A stretch of 64,000 bases of DNA from Culex pipiens pallens. Lineage: Eukaryota; Arthropoda; Insecta; Diptera; Culicidae. Shown here one piece after another: positions 44,845 through 57,271 of this stretch; the stretch's first letter is position 1; each line of letters starts with the position of its first letter. The notes beneath the pieces were generated by a model. It worked only from the letters and a program-made list of their open reading frames with translations, made no database searches and was not told the DNA's origin. The stretch is from NCBI RefSeq assembly GCF_016801865.2, contig NC_068938.1, positions 23,824,158 through 23,888,157 of the forward strand, written 5' to 3'. The translations under genes were made by a program, and so were the position numbers.

Positions 44845-45735
44845 GGTTTTTGGTTTTTGGTTTTTGGTTTTTGGTTTTTGGTTTTTGGTTTTTGGTTTTT
44901 GGTTTTTGGTTTTTGGTTTTTGGTTTTTGGTTTTTGGTTTTTGGTTTTTGGTTTTTGGTTTTTGGTTTTTGGTTTTTGGTTTTTGGTTTTTGGTTTTTGG
45001 TTTTTGGTTTTTGGTTTTTGGTTTTTGGTTTTTGGTTTTTGGTTTTTGGTTTTTGGTTTTTGGTTTTTGGTTTTTGGTTTTTGGTTTTTGGTTTTTGGTT
45101 TTTGGTTTTTGGTTTTTGGTTTTTGGTTTTGGTTTTTGGTTTTTGGTTTTTGGTTTTTGGTTTTTGGTTTTTGGTTTTTGGTTTTGGTTTTTGGTTTTTG
45201 GTTTTTGGTTTTTGGTTTTTGGTTTTTGGTTTTTGGTTTTTGGTTTTTGGTTTTTGGTTTTGGTTTTTGGTTTTTGGTTTTTGGTTTTTGGTTTTTGGTT
45301 TTTGGTTTTTGGTTTTTGGTTTTTGGTTTTTGGTTTTGGTTTTTGGTTTTTGGTTTTTGGTTTTTGGTTTTTGGTTTTTGGTTTTTGGTTTTTGGTTTTT
45401 GGTTTTTGGTTTTTGGTTTTGGTTTTTGGTTTTTGGTTTTTGGTTTTTGGTTTTTGGTTTTTGGTTTTTGGTTTTTGGTTTTTGGTTTTTGGGTTTTGGG
45501 TTTTGGGTTTTGGGTTTTGGGTTTTGGTTTTTGGTTTTTGGTTTTTGGGTTTTGGTTTTTGGGTTTTTGGTTTTTGGTTTTTGGTTTTTGGTTTTTGGTT
45601 TTTGGTTTTTGGTTTTTGGTTTTTGGTTTTTGGTTTTTGGTTTTTGGTTTTTGGTTTTTGGTTTTTGGTTTTTGGTTTTTGGTTTTTGGTTTTTGGTTTT
45701 TGGTTTTTGGTTTTTGGTTTTTGGTGTTTGGTTTT
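44845..45735 (+). repeat. (TTTTTGG)n heptamer array
   Basis: About 125 units with scattered single-T deletions (TTTTGG near 45127, 45182, 45257, 45334, 45418). A GGGTTTT sub-block lies at 45491-45521. The plus strand is essentially free of A and C, so all six frames stay open and give spurious 450-residue ORFs. Confidence 0.98.
45491..45521 (+). other. G-quadruplex motif (GGGTTTT)5
   Basis: Five GGG tracts separated by TTTT satisfy the canonical G3N1-7 quadruplex pattern. It lies inside the heptamer array. Confidence 0.85.
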
Positions 45736-45960
45736 TGGTTTTTGTTTTTTGGTTTTGGGGTGTGGGTTTTGGTTTTGGTTTTGGGTTTGGGTGTTGGTTT
45801 GGTTTTTGGTTGTGGGTTTGGGTTTGTGGTTTTGGTTTTTGTGTTGTTGGTTTTGTGGTTTTGTTGTTGTGTTTTGGTTTGGTTTTTGTTGTTGTGTTGG
45901 GTTTGGTGTTGTGTTTGGTGTTGTTTTTGTTTTTGTTTGTGTTTTGGTTTTTGTTTTTGT
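45736..45960 (+). repeat. Degenerate GT-rich transition zone
   Basis: Irregular TTTTGG, TGTTGTG and TTTGGTG words, with no A or C, bridge the heptamer and hexamer arrays. Confidence 0.9.
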
Positions 45961-46157
45961 TGTTGTGTTTGTTTTTGTTTTTGTTTTTGTTTTTGTTTTT
46001 GTTTGTGTTTGTGTTTTTGTTTTTGTTTTTGTTTTTGTTTTTGTTTTTGTTTTTGTTTTTGTTTTTGTTTTTGTTTTTGTTTTTGTTTTTGTTTTTGTTT
46101 TTGTTTTTGTTTTTGTTTTTGTTTTTGTTTTTGTTTTTGTTTTTGTTTTTGTTTTTG
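45961..46157 (+). repeat. (TTTTTG)n hexamer array
   Basis: About 30 units with a few TTTGTG variants near 46003-46013. It differs from the adjoining heptamer by loss of one G. Confidence 0.98.
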
Positions 46158-47418
46158 AGAAACTTCTGACGTTCCTTGCAAAAAGCTTTAAAACTTTAAT
46201 GTTTACTTGAAAAGATCCTATAAGCTATCGTGTTTGATATGTTTATGGGACTTTTCATTATTAATAATTCTCTTTACATTGTTTTGTAGCGGTCATGCTA
46301 ACTTAAGTGGTGTTCATACAACACACGATCATAAATCATACATAACAAATTATAGAATGTCAATCAAACTGTTCCTATAATTTTTTTTTTGGTTTTCAAT
46401 TAACATTTCCCAAACAGTCTTTATCAACTTAATTATTTTTTTTTTTAATATGCGCGAAAAACAAACCATATTTTTTTTTACAAAAATACATTATAAACTA
46501 ACTGAGCTGAGCTTCTATCAAACCTTTCTCGTTTCACACTCCCAAAATCACAGTATCACTTTTATCAATCTCCACACTCCGGACCCCCCAGCAAGATCAC
46601 ACACTAGGCCCACACCAAAAAAAGGCATCACCTCGTTAGGCGCAGACAAATTTAATGAGCGATAAATTATCAGCACGGCGCGGATCTCGCAACGCCATCA
46701 GAAAGCAAAACGCACGTAAAGTGTTATTAATTTCAATTAGAGCCATCTCTAAAGTGAATGTGTGTGTGTGTGCGTACCTCCTCCCCCTTAAAAATAGCCT
46801 AGCCTATCGCTCCACCTTAATCATCGAGTCGCGCCAAGTGTTTCCCCCTAAATTGTAGAGTGGAATTCCACGTGATTTTGAGGAATGTCTCTCAAAAGGT
46901 GAGTGAAAGAGACCAAGACCAAGTGTTGAAATTGGTGCGCGCGGACTAAACTCTAATTAATGCGTTGAAGATGTGCTCTTGATGAGCTGGAATGCCTCGC
47001 TGGCCGTGACGATGGATGTGGTCAAGTTTTATGGTGATATCCATCACTCTACCCGTTCGGCGGAACGCGTTCCGAAAAGATCAAAGAAAGAATGGCGACT
47101 GCGGCGCAACGATGGCTGTCTGGGGGCTTGAATTCCTAAACTTCCAAAACACTTGTAAGATTTTGGTTTTGACCAGGAGATTGCTGGGGAGATTGTAGGG
47201 CCAGGTTGATTAGCGGCTTAAATTGATGTAACGGAGATATGCGATAAAAATGCGTTGAAATCGTTTTGTGATTTGGATTTAGAGTTAAACAATCGACGTG
47301 CTTTGTGATTGAATGAGTTAAATTAGGTAATATCATGTTCTGGAAATTGAAATTAAACTTACAAACTTCAGAAAATTGATAGAATTATACTACAGCTAAG
47401 AATTTGCAGATTAATTCA
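46158..47418. other. AT-rich then low-copy sequence
   Basis: No gene recognised. A short (TG)n lies near 46760-46772. Only short ORFs. Confidence 0.4.
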
Positions 47419-47668
47419 TCTCACTCACTCATTCAATCACTCACTGATTCACTAACTTCTTTACTCACTCACTTGCTCAATCACTCACTCAATTGATCAA
47501 TCACTCACTCAGTCATACAATCACTATCTCATTAATACACTCACTCACTCACTCATTCACTCTCTTATTCACTCACTCAATCATTCACTCATTCATTCAC
47601 TCTCTCACCCACTCTTTCACTTACTCACTCGCTCACTCACTTATTCACTAACTCACTCACTCTCGAAG
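47419..47668 (+). repeat. (CACT)n-type degenerate tetramer repeat
   Basis: ACTCACTCACTCATTCACTC and variants over 250 bp, with ATT and AAT substitutions. Confidence 0.93.
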
Positions 47669-48769
47669 ATAAAGTCATGTGTTGAGATCTATGTATTTAT
47701 GTTTTGACAAATGACTTTCCAGATTTGTATAAAGTTTTTGACGAATTGTATTGATTTCATTTCCCCATGCATCATCATCCATCAAGAGCATCCTCTGCTC
47801 GATCAAAAAGAACGACCGAATCAGGTGCGATACGTCAACAGAGCCATCATCGTCACGCCCCAGACAGGTACTCGAACGGTACACCAAACCCGGACTTCCC
47901 CGCAAGACAGACCACCAGCGACGACGCTCGAATCAATTTTATCTGAACGAGAGAGCCATCAACCCCGGCGTTTCCCGCTCAATCAAAAGTGAGCAAGAAA
48001 GCATCGAAATCACGGGCTGTTTGGATAACGGATACGGATCATCTTCGCGGGAAGAAAAATAACAAAAAAAAAATCTTAAACTTTACCGATAAAACCGAAC
48101 GAAATCTAAAACGTCTCGGTTACCTACAGCGGCGTTATGCTTTCGGGGTGAGCATTCAATTCTTCAAAGGTGAGGGGAAAGGGGGCACACCACATCTAAT
48201 CAGCACCCAATATTAATGGAAGTGTTTTCGCGTTACCACGTGCTGGAGCTGGTGCGAGGCCACGTGCGATTAAAATCCATTATTCGTATCAATTTTCGAT
48301 ACTTCACCAGACCAGAGGGTGCTGTGTTGCTCGATATGGACTGAGAGATTAAGAGAAGTTTAAGACCGGAGGGGAGGAAGGTAAAGGTAAGCACAATTAT
48401 ATCATCTTCAATTTTTTGCGGCTTCATCGAAAGCTAATCATTGGAGGCACGCGAGATTACTGCTGTGCGTCAGCTGCGCACTATGGTTAAATTGATGTTT
48501 TTTTTGTTTAGTTCATGTTAAATAACTTTTTAACAAAATGACATCAACATGTTACTCTAATAGTTAAGTTCATTTGTGATATTCTTTCTAGAACAGAGAA
48601 AACATGTTTTAAAAGAAGATTTTTAGTGACCAGATCCTTTAGAAAAAAAATCCTCATCACGTTTTTACATGGTAAAATGTTTTGAAATGTTTGGCAAAAT
48701 AAAATCACATTAAATGTTGTTTTGCTGATGACTTTTGTTGTGTAAAAAAAAGTATCTGATAATATGTAG
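47669..48769. other. Low-copy then AT-rich sequence
   Basis: Small overlapping ORFs near 47700-48060 on both strands; none has recognisable domains. No gene called. Confidence 0.4.
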
Positions 48770-51683
48770 AAATCGAATCTACGAAATCGATCTTTTTTTT
48801 GAATTTTATTTTTTGTATTTTTCAATCCGGCTGAAACATTTTGGTGGCTTCGGTATGCCCAAAGAAGCTATTTTGCATCATTAGTTTGTCCATATAATTT
48901 TCCATACAAATTTGGCAGCTGTCCATACAAAAATGATTTTTGAAAATTAAAAAATCTGTATCTTTTGAAGGAATTTTTTAATCGATTTGGTGTATTCGGC
49001 AAAGTTGTAGGTATGGATATGGACTACACTGAAAAAAATGATACATGTTAAAAAAAATTTGGTGATTTTTAATTTAACTTTTTGTCACTAAAACTTGATT
49101 AGCAAAAAAAAAAAAACAAAAATTTTCAGGTTGTGCAAAAAATCTATGACCGAGTTATGAATTTTCGAATCAACCCTATTTTTTTCAAAAAATCTAAATA
49201 TAGATCGCAAAAAAATTTCACTTCATTTTTCGATGTGAAATCAAATTTGCAATCAAAAAGTACTGAAGTGAAATTTTCATAACGTGCACCGTTTTCAAGA
49301 TATAGCCATAATTAGTATTTTGCCTTCCTCACTGAGGTAAGGCTATAATCCTGCTCTAAAAATGAACTTTCTATTAAAAGCTCCTAGACCTACCTTCATG
49401 TATACATATCGACTCAGAATCGAAAACTGAACAAATGTCTGTGTGTGTGTATGTGTGTGTGTATGTGTGTGTGTATGTGTGTGTGTATGTGTGTGTGTAT
49501 GTATGTATGTGACCAAAATTCTCACTGAGTTTTCTCAGCACTGGCTGAACCGATTTTGATCGAACCAGTTGCATTCAACTTGGTTTAGGGTCCCATACAT
49601 CGCTATTGAATTGTTTGAAGTTTCGATAAGTAGTTCAAAAGTTATGTATAAAAATGTGTTTTCACAAATACCCGGATCTCAATTATATGCATGTAAACGA
49701 TGTCCGGATCCATCATCCGACCCATCGTTGGTTTGGTAATTGAAAGGCCTTTCCAATGAGTCCAAGACACTGAAGATCTGGCAAACCTGTCTCGAATTAT
49801 GACCACTTAAGTGATATTTATGTACTTTTTTGAAGCCGGATCTCACTTAAATGTATGTAAACTATGTCCGGATCCATCATCCGACCCATCGTTGGTTAGG
49901 TAATTGAAAGGTCTTTCCAATGAATATAAAACATTGAAGATCTGGCAACCCTGTCCCGAATTATGACCACTTAAGTGATATTTATGTACTTTTTTGAAGC
50001 CGGATCTCACTTAAATGTATGTAAACTATGTCCGGATCCATCATCCGACCCATCGTTGGTTAGGTAATTGAATGGCCTTTCCAATAAAATCAAGACATTG
50101 AAGATCTGGCAACCCTGTCCCGAATTATGACCACTTAAGTGATATTTAGGTACTTTTTTGAAGCCGGATCTCACTTAAATGTATGTAAACTATGTCCGGA
50201 TCCATCATCCGACCCATCGTTGGTTAGGTAATTGAATGGCCTTTCCAATGAGTTCAAGACATTGAAGATCTGGCAACCCTGTCTCGAGTTATGACCACTT
50301 AAGTGGTATTCATGTACATTTTTGAAGCCGGATCTCACTTAAATGTATGTAAACTATGACCGGATCCATCATCCGATCCATCGTTGGTTAGATTATTGAA
50401 AGGCCTTTCCAATGAGTCCAAGACATTGAAGATCTGGCAACCCTGTCTCGAATTATTACCACATAAGTTATACATTGTGTTCTTTTTTTCTGGATCTAAA
50501 AAAATGATGAAACCACTCATATACCCATTTTTGGTAAAAAGTGAGGAAGGCATCAACCACATAGGTGGATTAAGTTAGTTTTTTTTTAATAGTCGCAGTT
50601 TTCCATTTTTTTAGTTAGTGCACATGTTTGTTCACTTTAAAAAAAATATTTTTGAAAATCTGAGAAAACTCTCTATATTTTGCTTGAACTTTGTTGATAC
50701 GACCTATAGTTGCTGAACTATTGCCATGCAAAGGTTTAAAAAGCAGGAAAATTATGTTTTCTAAGTCTCACCCAAACAACCCACCATTTTCTAACGTCGA
50801 TATCTCAGCAACTAATGGTCCGATTTCCAATGTTAAAATTTGAAACATTCGTGAAATTTTCCGATCTCTTCGGAAACGATATTTTCAAAATTTCAAATCA
50901 AGACTAACATTTCAAAAGAGCCAAATATTCAATATTATCTTTTTTTTTAATTTTTGAAATATTTTTTCATATGTTTTTTCAGGAATTTCAGGATGTGCAA
51001 AAAATCTTTGACCAAGTTTTGAATTTTTAAATCAATACTGATTTTCATTTTTGGCAAAAAAATTAAATATTCGTATTCCTCGGGAAATTGCACGTAAGTT
51101 TGAATCTGAAGGTTGTTAATTTGATTGAAAAAAAATGTCATTTAGAATTAATTAAAATAATTTTTAACACTTTGTCAAATTAGGGGTTAAACAGATATTC
51201 GCCTGCTTGATAAAGCATTTAACGTATAGATCACAGAGTAAACCAAATCTAACTTTTTTTCAAAAATGTTTTGTTTAATTATTTTTTAAATCAAATTTAA
51301 GACTTGTATACTTCAAACTTACGTGGATTTTCCCAAGGATTCCGAATATTTCAAAATTGAGCCCCCTGAACATACTATTGAATTTCAAAAAAAAAAAATA
51401 CCCAAAAATGGCAATAACTTAAAAACGGTGCACTTTATCAAAATTGCACTAAAGTGATTTTTGATTGAAAATTCATTCATAAGATACAGATTTTTGAATT
51501 TTCACATATCATTTTTGTATGAAAAGCTGCCAAATTTGTATGGAAAATTATATGAAAAAACTAATGATGCAAAATGGCTTCTTTGGGTATAGGTAGTTTC
51601 AGCCGGATTAAAAATTTCAGCCGGATTAAAAAATACAAAATCCAAATAAAATAAAATGGACCGATTTTGTAGAAAATTGCTCG
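48770..51683. mobile_element. Element U, copy 1, split by R2
   Basis: The left part runs through CAATCCGGCTGAAACATTTT, GGTATGCCCAAAGAAGC and TCCATACAAATTTGGCAGCT. The right part contains the inverse (AGCTGCCAAATTTGTATGGA, GCTTCTTTGGGTATAGG, TTTCAGCCGGATTAAAAA). The R2 copy at 49320-50580 lies between. Compared with copy 2 at 56276-57271 the interior has only one arm of the central palindrome. No coding capacity. Confidence 0.75.
49320..50580 (+). mobile_element. R2 element, copy 2 (five 164-bp units)
   Basis: GCCTTCCTCACTGAGGTAAG at the 5' end and the (TGTGTATG)n tract at 49438-49510. CATCATCCGA(C/T)CCATCG occurs at 49711, 49875, 50039, 50203 and 50367, exactly 164 bp apart. The 3' end is GAGGAAGGCATCAACCACAT followed by AGGTGGATTAAGTTAG. 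It lies in a T-run of element U. Confidence 0.9.
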
Positions 51684-52198
51684 CAAACAAATATTTTTTG
51701 TGTGTTTTATTTTCGATTTTTGCAAATATTTTTTTTAATATTTGGCATAACTGATAATATTTTAAACTTCAGGAAATTACAGTTTTTTAATTACAAAAAC
51801 CTTGAACTGTATTTTATAGATATATTTGTTGGATTTTAAGATAAAATTCTAAAGCAATATGCTTGATAAACATTATTTTCAAGTGATGACCTTATTATTT
51901 GATGAGATATAAGATGTAACTATTGGCAAAGTGTAAAAAAATTAAATATCTAGTTTGTGTGCTGGTATATTATTACCTTGAACCTAATCCCAAACAGGAA
52001 CAGTGTTCCAAATAAAATATCAATTTAGAGATAGTATTGATATGATCCGTTTTAACATCAATTATGCTTTTAATTACAATGACATTTTCCTTTCACTTTA
52101 TTGAATGGAATAAACTGATTTTCACTCATATTTTGTTTGCCTTGGATTTTTTTTTTTCGACTGGTTATAATAAATTAATTGAAAATAAAAAGTTCTGA
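51684..52198. other. AT-rich sequence, nothing recognised
   Basis: No gene or repeat boundary seen. Confidence 0.4.
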
Positions 52199-52560
52199 AC
52201 GGATGATTCTGGGTTCGATTCCCATCTGCTCCAACCTTCCATCGGATGAGGAAGTAACATGTCGGTCATGGCCTTGGTTGTTGTTAGGCCGTTAAGTCAT
52301 TCCAGGTGTAGGAGTCGTCTCCATGCCATAAGTACAAACAACACACCAAACCAAGCCTACTCCGGTGGAATCGCTGGCGGCGGTTGGACTCGCAATCCAA
52401 AGGTCGTCAGTTCAAACACTGGGGTGGAAGGTTCCTTGGAGTAAAAAGAGGTTTGGGTGCTCTCCCCATTCAAGCCTTCGGACTCCTAGGTTCGAGCAGA
52501 AACTTGCAATAGAGACCACAAAAGACCCGGGGGTCGTTAATGTGGATGGTTTGATTTTTT
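52199..52560 (+). mobile_element. tRNA-derived SINE (family 2), 5'-truncated
   Basis: Begins in the tRNA-like head (GGATGATTCTGGGTTCGATT), contains CCAGGTGTAGGAGTCGTCTC and GGACTCGCAATCCAAAGGTC, and ends GGATGGTTTGATTTTTTGAT. Same family as the minus-strand copy at 52681-53090, and shares the GTGTAGGAGTCGTCTCC and AATCCAAAGGTCGTCAGTTC blocks with family 1. Missing the A-box region. Confidence 0.85.
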
Positions 52561-52680
52561 GATAAACTTCTTAACAATGATAATTGCTTGTATGAATTGT
52601 CTAAAAAATGTCTTAGGAAAGACGCATTAATTTTAACAAAATGTGAATAAATTGAAAAAGATATGTAAACTACTGTTCTT

Positions 52681-53090
52681 CAGATCAAAAAAAAATCAAA
52701 CCATCCACATTAACGACCCCCGGGTATTTTGTGGTCTCTATTGCAAGTTTCTGCTCGAACCTAGGAGTCCGAAGGCTTGAATGGGGAGAGCACCCAAACC
52801 TCTTTTTACTCCAAGAAACCTTCCACCCCAGTGTTTGAACTGACGACCTTTGGATTGCGAGTCCAACCGCCGCCAGCGATTCCACCGGAGTAGGCTTGGT
52901 TTGGTGTGTTGTTTGTACTTATGGCATGGAGACGACTCCTACACCTGGAATGACTTAACGGCCTAACAACCAAGGCCGGGACCGACATTTTACTTCCTCA
53001 TCCGATGGAAGGTTGCAGCAGATGGGAATCGAACCCAGAATCATCCGCTTACAAAGCGGACAGCGTAACCTTTCGGCCACGCACTACCAC
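52681..53090 (-). mobile_element. tRNA-derived SINE (family 2), full-length, with 10-bp TSD
   Basis: On the minus strand the head has an A box TGGCCGAAAGG (53069-53079) and a B box GGTTCGATTCC (53025-53035), 33 bp apart. An anticodon-like hairpin TCCGC-TTTGTAA-GCGGA lies between them, and a class II (Ser/Leu-like) tRNA origin is plausible. Flanks TACTGTTCTT (52671-52680) and TACTGCTCTT (53091-53100) are a target duplication with one mismatch. No protein. Confidence 0.88.
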
Positions 53091-53100
53091 TACTGCTCTT

Positions 53101-53640
53101 ATGGATGTTAAAATCAAATCAAATGATGGCCTAAAATCACTTATTTCGACCACATCCAATGTAAGGGCTTTTTAAAAAATATTGAAAATATTTGTTTCGA
53201 TGACATCACTCCAAAGTTCTACGAAATTTTGGTTATGTAGAGAAAACCATGCTTTCCCTGTTTGCCTTCCTTTTAGAGGCTGTATCTCAGCAAACATTGG
53301 TTCAACCTTTTTGTCTTTGAAGTAATTTTTTTTGAGTTTTTCTTATCTTTGGTCAAGTTTGGTAGTTAATTGTGCAAGTTTAAAAGTTATGTATTCGTGA
53401 CTTTTTAATTATTCGTAAAATTATGGCATTTTTGTCATCCATTTTGTGCAATGCGGTTTTCGTGTGAAAAGTCAAATAAAAAGTAGTATTTTTTAGATCA
53501 TTTTAGTTTTCTTCTGAGAAGTCTTAAGCTTGATCTTGTTTATTTTAATAGTTTTTTTTGTAAGGACAGAACCGAAAATTCATGAAATTGTATTGCATTG
53601 AGCATGTTTGTGTGAGAAACCGCGTTAAGGCGCAAAGACT
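53101..53640. other. AT-rich sequence, nothing recognised
   Basis: No gene or repeat end identified. Confidence 0.4.
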
Positions 53641-55540
53641 GATGATATTGATTTGAAGAAAAATTTGACTCAAATTGTCTGCAATATCCCACCGTGGTTC
53701 GATATGCCTTCAGGTGCACCACTTGATCTTGACCAAAACCCCCCTCCTCGAGAGAGATTAGAGGAGCATTCATCCTCATCTGATCTCGTTTGCAGAGTAT
53801 CATTGCTGTTGGAGCACGTGCTCTGGCCCTCCATCAGTCAGTACTCTTGGCTTCGATCCATATTTTAATAGTAATTTTAGATAAACAGAGATGATCGCTG
53901 CGAGGGAGATGAGTACCTCTCATCGATTAGCGCAAGGGATCTCGGTTCAAGTGTTTGCTTTTTTTTCAGCTTGAAGCTTCCCCGGCCACCAATCAAACCA
54001 AAGTGAAGGATGCCTTTCTTGGCGCGTTGGGTGCGGCCAAACTCGAGCAGATCTTAATCGAACCCGCCGCCACCACCAAAAAAAGGGCATCTACAAATGG
54101 AGCGTAATTATCTGATCGATAGATAAGAGGCTTGGCACGCGCCTTTGGACAAAGTAAAAAAAAAATCCGAAAAAATGCTCATTCTGGAAAGTAAACAAAC
54201 CCGAACCCACCACTAATGGGTGGTCATTAATTTTGGGCGGTTCTTTAGTTCGGGAGGAAATTGAGACAAATGTCAGTCTATTAGTCGCGGGCAGGCGGCG
54301 CGACGACCTGACATGTTTGTTTACACAACCGGGTGGGGGACATGTGAGTGGTTATAAATTAGCGTGTGGACAAAGGTGCCGGACCGCTAATCGACGAAAG
54401 ATTGGTCCGGCTGATGGACGCGGTTGATTTGTTGACTTTGATTTTCGCCGTTTGGGGGGAATTGATTTTGGGGCATCGATAACGATAGGAACATTCTGCG
54501 AAGAGTGAGTCAGAGCTGTTGGAATGTTTTCAGTTAGGCCGTTTCAAATATTTTCAAAGTTTAAGTTTCATTCCTTAATAATCGTCCTAAAAAATTAACG
54601 GTTTTAAAATATTGTATTTTTATTTAAAATTTACTGTAATTTTTGTTTCAAACGATCACAATTAAATCGTCTGGATAAACAATTTATCACTAATAAACCT
54701 CTTTCCAAAACGGAACGCCCTGTGATTTACCATTCAATACCTGCCACTCAACGACCGTTTTCACCACCGCTTCAAGTGACCTGTTATCCAACATGCCACG
54801 ACCAAAAAATCGGCGGCCACCAAAGGAAAGCAAAGAGCGACATCCGTAACGGCAGTTTTTCGGACCACTTGAAGATTGTGATCATCTGGCGTCACTTTTT
54901 ACGTAAATAGTGCGTCACCTGAACAATATTGGAAGCCACGAGCCGCTCAAAACAAGCAACCTTTTCAAGAAACCCTCAACTTTGCGTTAAGGATCTCTAA
55001 AGAGCCCACCTCCTCCGCCTTTCAAGCCACCGAAATCTATTGATGATTGTCACGCCCGCACCCCGCCGGAACTCGAGCGGCAGCTGCCATACTACGAAAT
55101 TGAAAGCCGAGAAAACTTTCACCTTTGTCGCGCTCGGACGGGGCAAAGAAATCAAAAGCTCGACCCGGTAATAAACATGATCTAAATATCGAATTTATTT
55201 ACGATAAAGAGTTTATTATAGTGATTACGAAACGAAGCAACGCGGGCTCCGTTTTCTGAATCGGGAGGAGGGTGCGAACCTCAGCCTCGTTTTGGACTTC
55301 TTTTGGAAGCGAGCGGAGTTTTTCAGTGAACCTGGAACCGCGAGCCGCCACCAGCGCGGGGTCAACACCGTATGATTACCGATATAGTTTACATCTTCTG
55401 TGTTTGTTACCGGAGGAGGTCGGTCTGGTTAGACGACCTGGGGTCTCTACCGAAAAGAGATCGGGATGTTGAGGTTGGTGAGGTTCTCTAGCAAATTTAG
55501 CAAGGGAATGATTTGAAAAAAGAGTGAATTTGTTTGGTAC
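53641..55540. other. Low-copy island
   Basis: GC-richer DNA without shared repeats, except an R1-like fragment at about 54534-54600 (AGGCCGTTTCAAATATTTTC). Short ORFs only. Confidence 0.4.
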
Positions 55541-56062
55541 AGTCATGCCCCGGTTAAGCAAGGTCCAGTGCCTAACTGAAACGCAGAGTTTATGGAATTT
55601 TGGCTAAATGGAAGACATGGACATTATGAAAAATGATCCAAACATCTAAAAATTACAATGTTTCAGAATCGGGATGGTGTCAGCTATCCATTTCAATTAT
55701 GATTACAAAAAAAAAATCACAAAAATACGTATTTTTCCTGTATTTTGAAAATGCAAAGTTTCTGGATAAAAATACTTAAATTTTTTTTTGTTTCAATATG
55801 GCTATCAAATGATCGGGATTTTTAAATACAATTCAAAAGATATCATACATACCTTTGAAAATACTCAAAATGTTCACGAAACTACGTATTTTCGAAAAAA
55901 AAAAACAGAAAAATTGCTAACATTTCGAAAGTAATAACTTTTTTCTTTAAATACTAAAAAATTTCATAAAACTACATATTTTTGAAAAAGTGCATAAAAT
56001 TTCAATTTCAATGTAATGATAATTTTGAATTTCGAATGTAATAACACCATTTTTTAAAAAAC
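55541..56062. repeat. Degenerate block related to the 34364 tandem repeat
   Basis: TTTCAATATGGCTATCAAAT and GAAAATACTCAAAATGTTC resemble the units at 34.4 kb. The start near 55539 (TACAGTCATGCCCCGGTTAA) looks like a Tc1/pogo-type end, but its partner was not found. Similarity resumes at 57275-57580. Confidence 0.5.
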
Positions 56063-56115
56063 AGTCCAGACTAGATTATCCGAAGCCTCGATTATTCGAA
56101 AGTTCGGTTTGCATA
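56063..56115. mobile_element. Fragment of MITE family P
   Basis: ACAGTCCAGACTAGATTATC followed by CGAAGCCTCGATTATTCG matches the end of the element at 24024. Confidence 0.65.
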
Positions 56116-56275
56116 GAACATTCTAGAACGTTCTAAATATCGAATTCAAGTTCTGTGACCTCATTAAAGTCAAATTTGACGTATTTTTGATATTTTTTAA
56201 TAAAGGGTATCAATACTTTTTAATAAAGGGTATCAAATGTTATACAATTCGATAGCAATAATGTTTTTAAATACT

Positions 56276-57271
56276 GAGCAATTCTCTACGAAATCGGTCT
56301 TTTTTCTTAAATTTAAATTTTTGTATTTTTTTTGATCCGACTGAAACTTTTTTGGTGCCTTTGGTATGCCCAAAGAAGCCATTTTGCATCATAAGTTTGC
56401 CATATAAAAAATTTTCAACTTCATTTTTCGATGTAAAATCAAATTTACAATCAATAAGTACTCTAGTGATATTTTGATAAAGTGCACCGTTTTCAAGTTA
56501 AATCCATTTTTAGGTGACTTTTTTGAAATTAGTCGATTTTTTTATTTTTTTAAAATTAGTGCACATGTTTGCCCACTTTTGAAAAAAATATTTTTGAAAA
56601 GCTGAGAAAATTCTCTATATTTTTTTTTAGTTGCTGAGATATTGCCATGCCAAGGTTTAAAAATAGGAAAATTGATGTTTTCTAAGTCCCACCCAAACAA
56701 CACACCATTTTCTAATGTCGATATCTCAGCAACTAATGGTCCGATTTTCAATGTTAAAATATGAAACATTCAAGAAATTTTCGGATCTTTTCGAACAAAA
56801 TATTTTCAAAAATTTCTAAACCAGGACTAACATTTCAAAAGTGCCAACCATTCAATATTACGCTTTTTTAAATGTTAGTCTTGGTTTAAAAATTTTGAAA
56901 ATATTTTTTTCGAAAAGATCGGAAAATTTCACGAATGTTTCATAATTTCACATTGAAAATCGGACCATTAGTTGCTGAGATATCGACATTAGAAAATGGT
57001 TTGTTGTTTGGGTGGGACTTAGAAAACATCAATTTTCCTGTTTTTAAACTTTATACGAAGACACCAAATCGATGAGAAAATTTCTTCAAAAGATACAGAT
57101 TTTTGAATTTTCATACATCATTTTTGTATGGCCAGCTGCCAAATTTGTATGGAAAATTATATTGACAAACTAATGATGCTTCTTTGGGCATACCGAAGGC
57201 ACCAAAAAAGTTTCAGTCGGATTAAAAAATACAAAAAAAAATCGAATGAACGAAATCTGAGAGAACTGCTC
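56276..57271. mobile_element. Element U, copy 2, with central palindrome
   Basis: Ends GAGCAATTCTCTACGAAATC and GATTTCGT-type inverse (CGAAATCTGAGAGAACTGCTC at the right, one base longer). The interior has GGTATGCCCAAAGAAGC on the left and GCTTCTTTGGGCATACC on the right. A ~400-bp imperfect palindrome centred near 56857 has arms ~56648-56845 and ~56870-57060. No coding capacity. Confidence 0.8.

Noticed and set aside
45491..45521. Telomere-like GGGTTTT tract
   Set aside because: Only five units embedded in a (TTTTTGG)n array, so it is a local variant rather than a telomere.
44781..46210. Four overlapping ~450-codon frames on both strands
   Set aside because: They are translations of (TTTTTGG)n and (TTTTTG)n. 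Three plus-strand frames are open at once, which real genes do not show.
53011..53090. Functional tRNA (anticodon-loop TTTGTAA) on the minus strand
   Set aside because: A and B boxes fit, but it is the head of a full-length SINE flanked by a target duplication.
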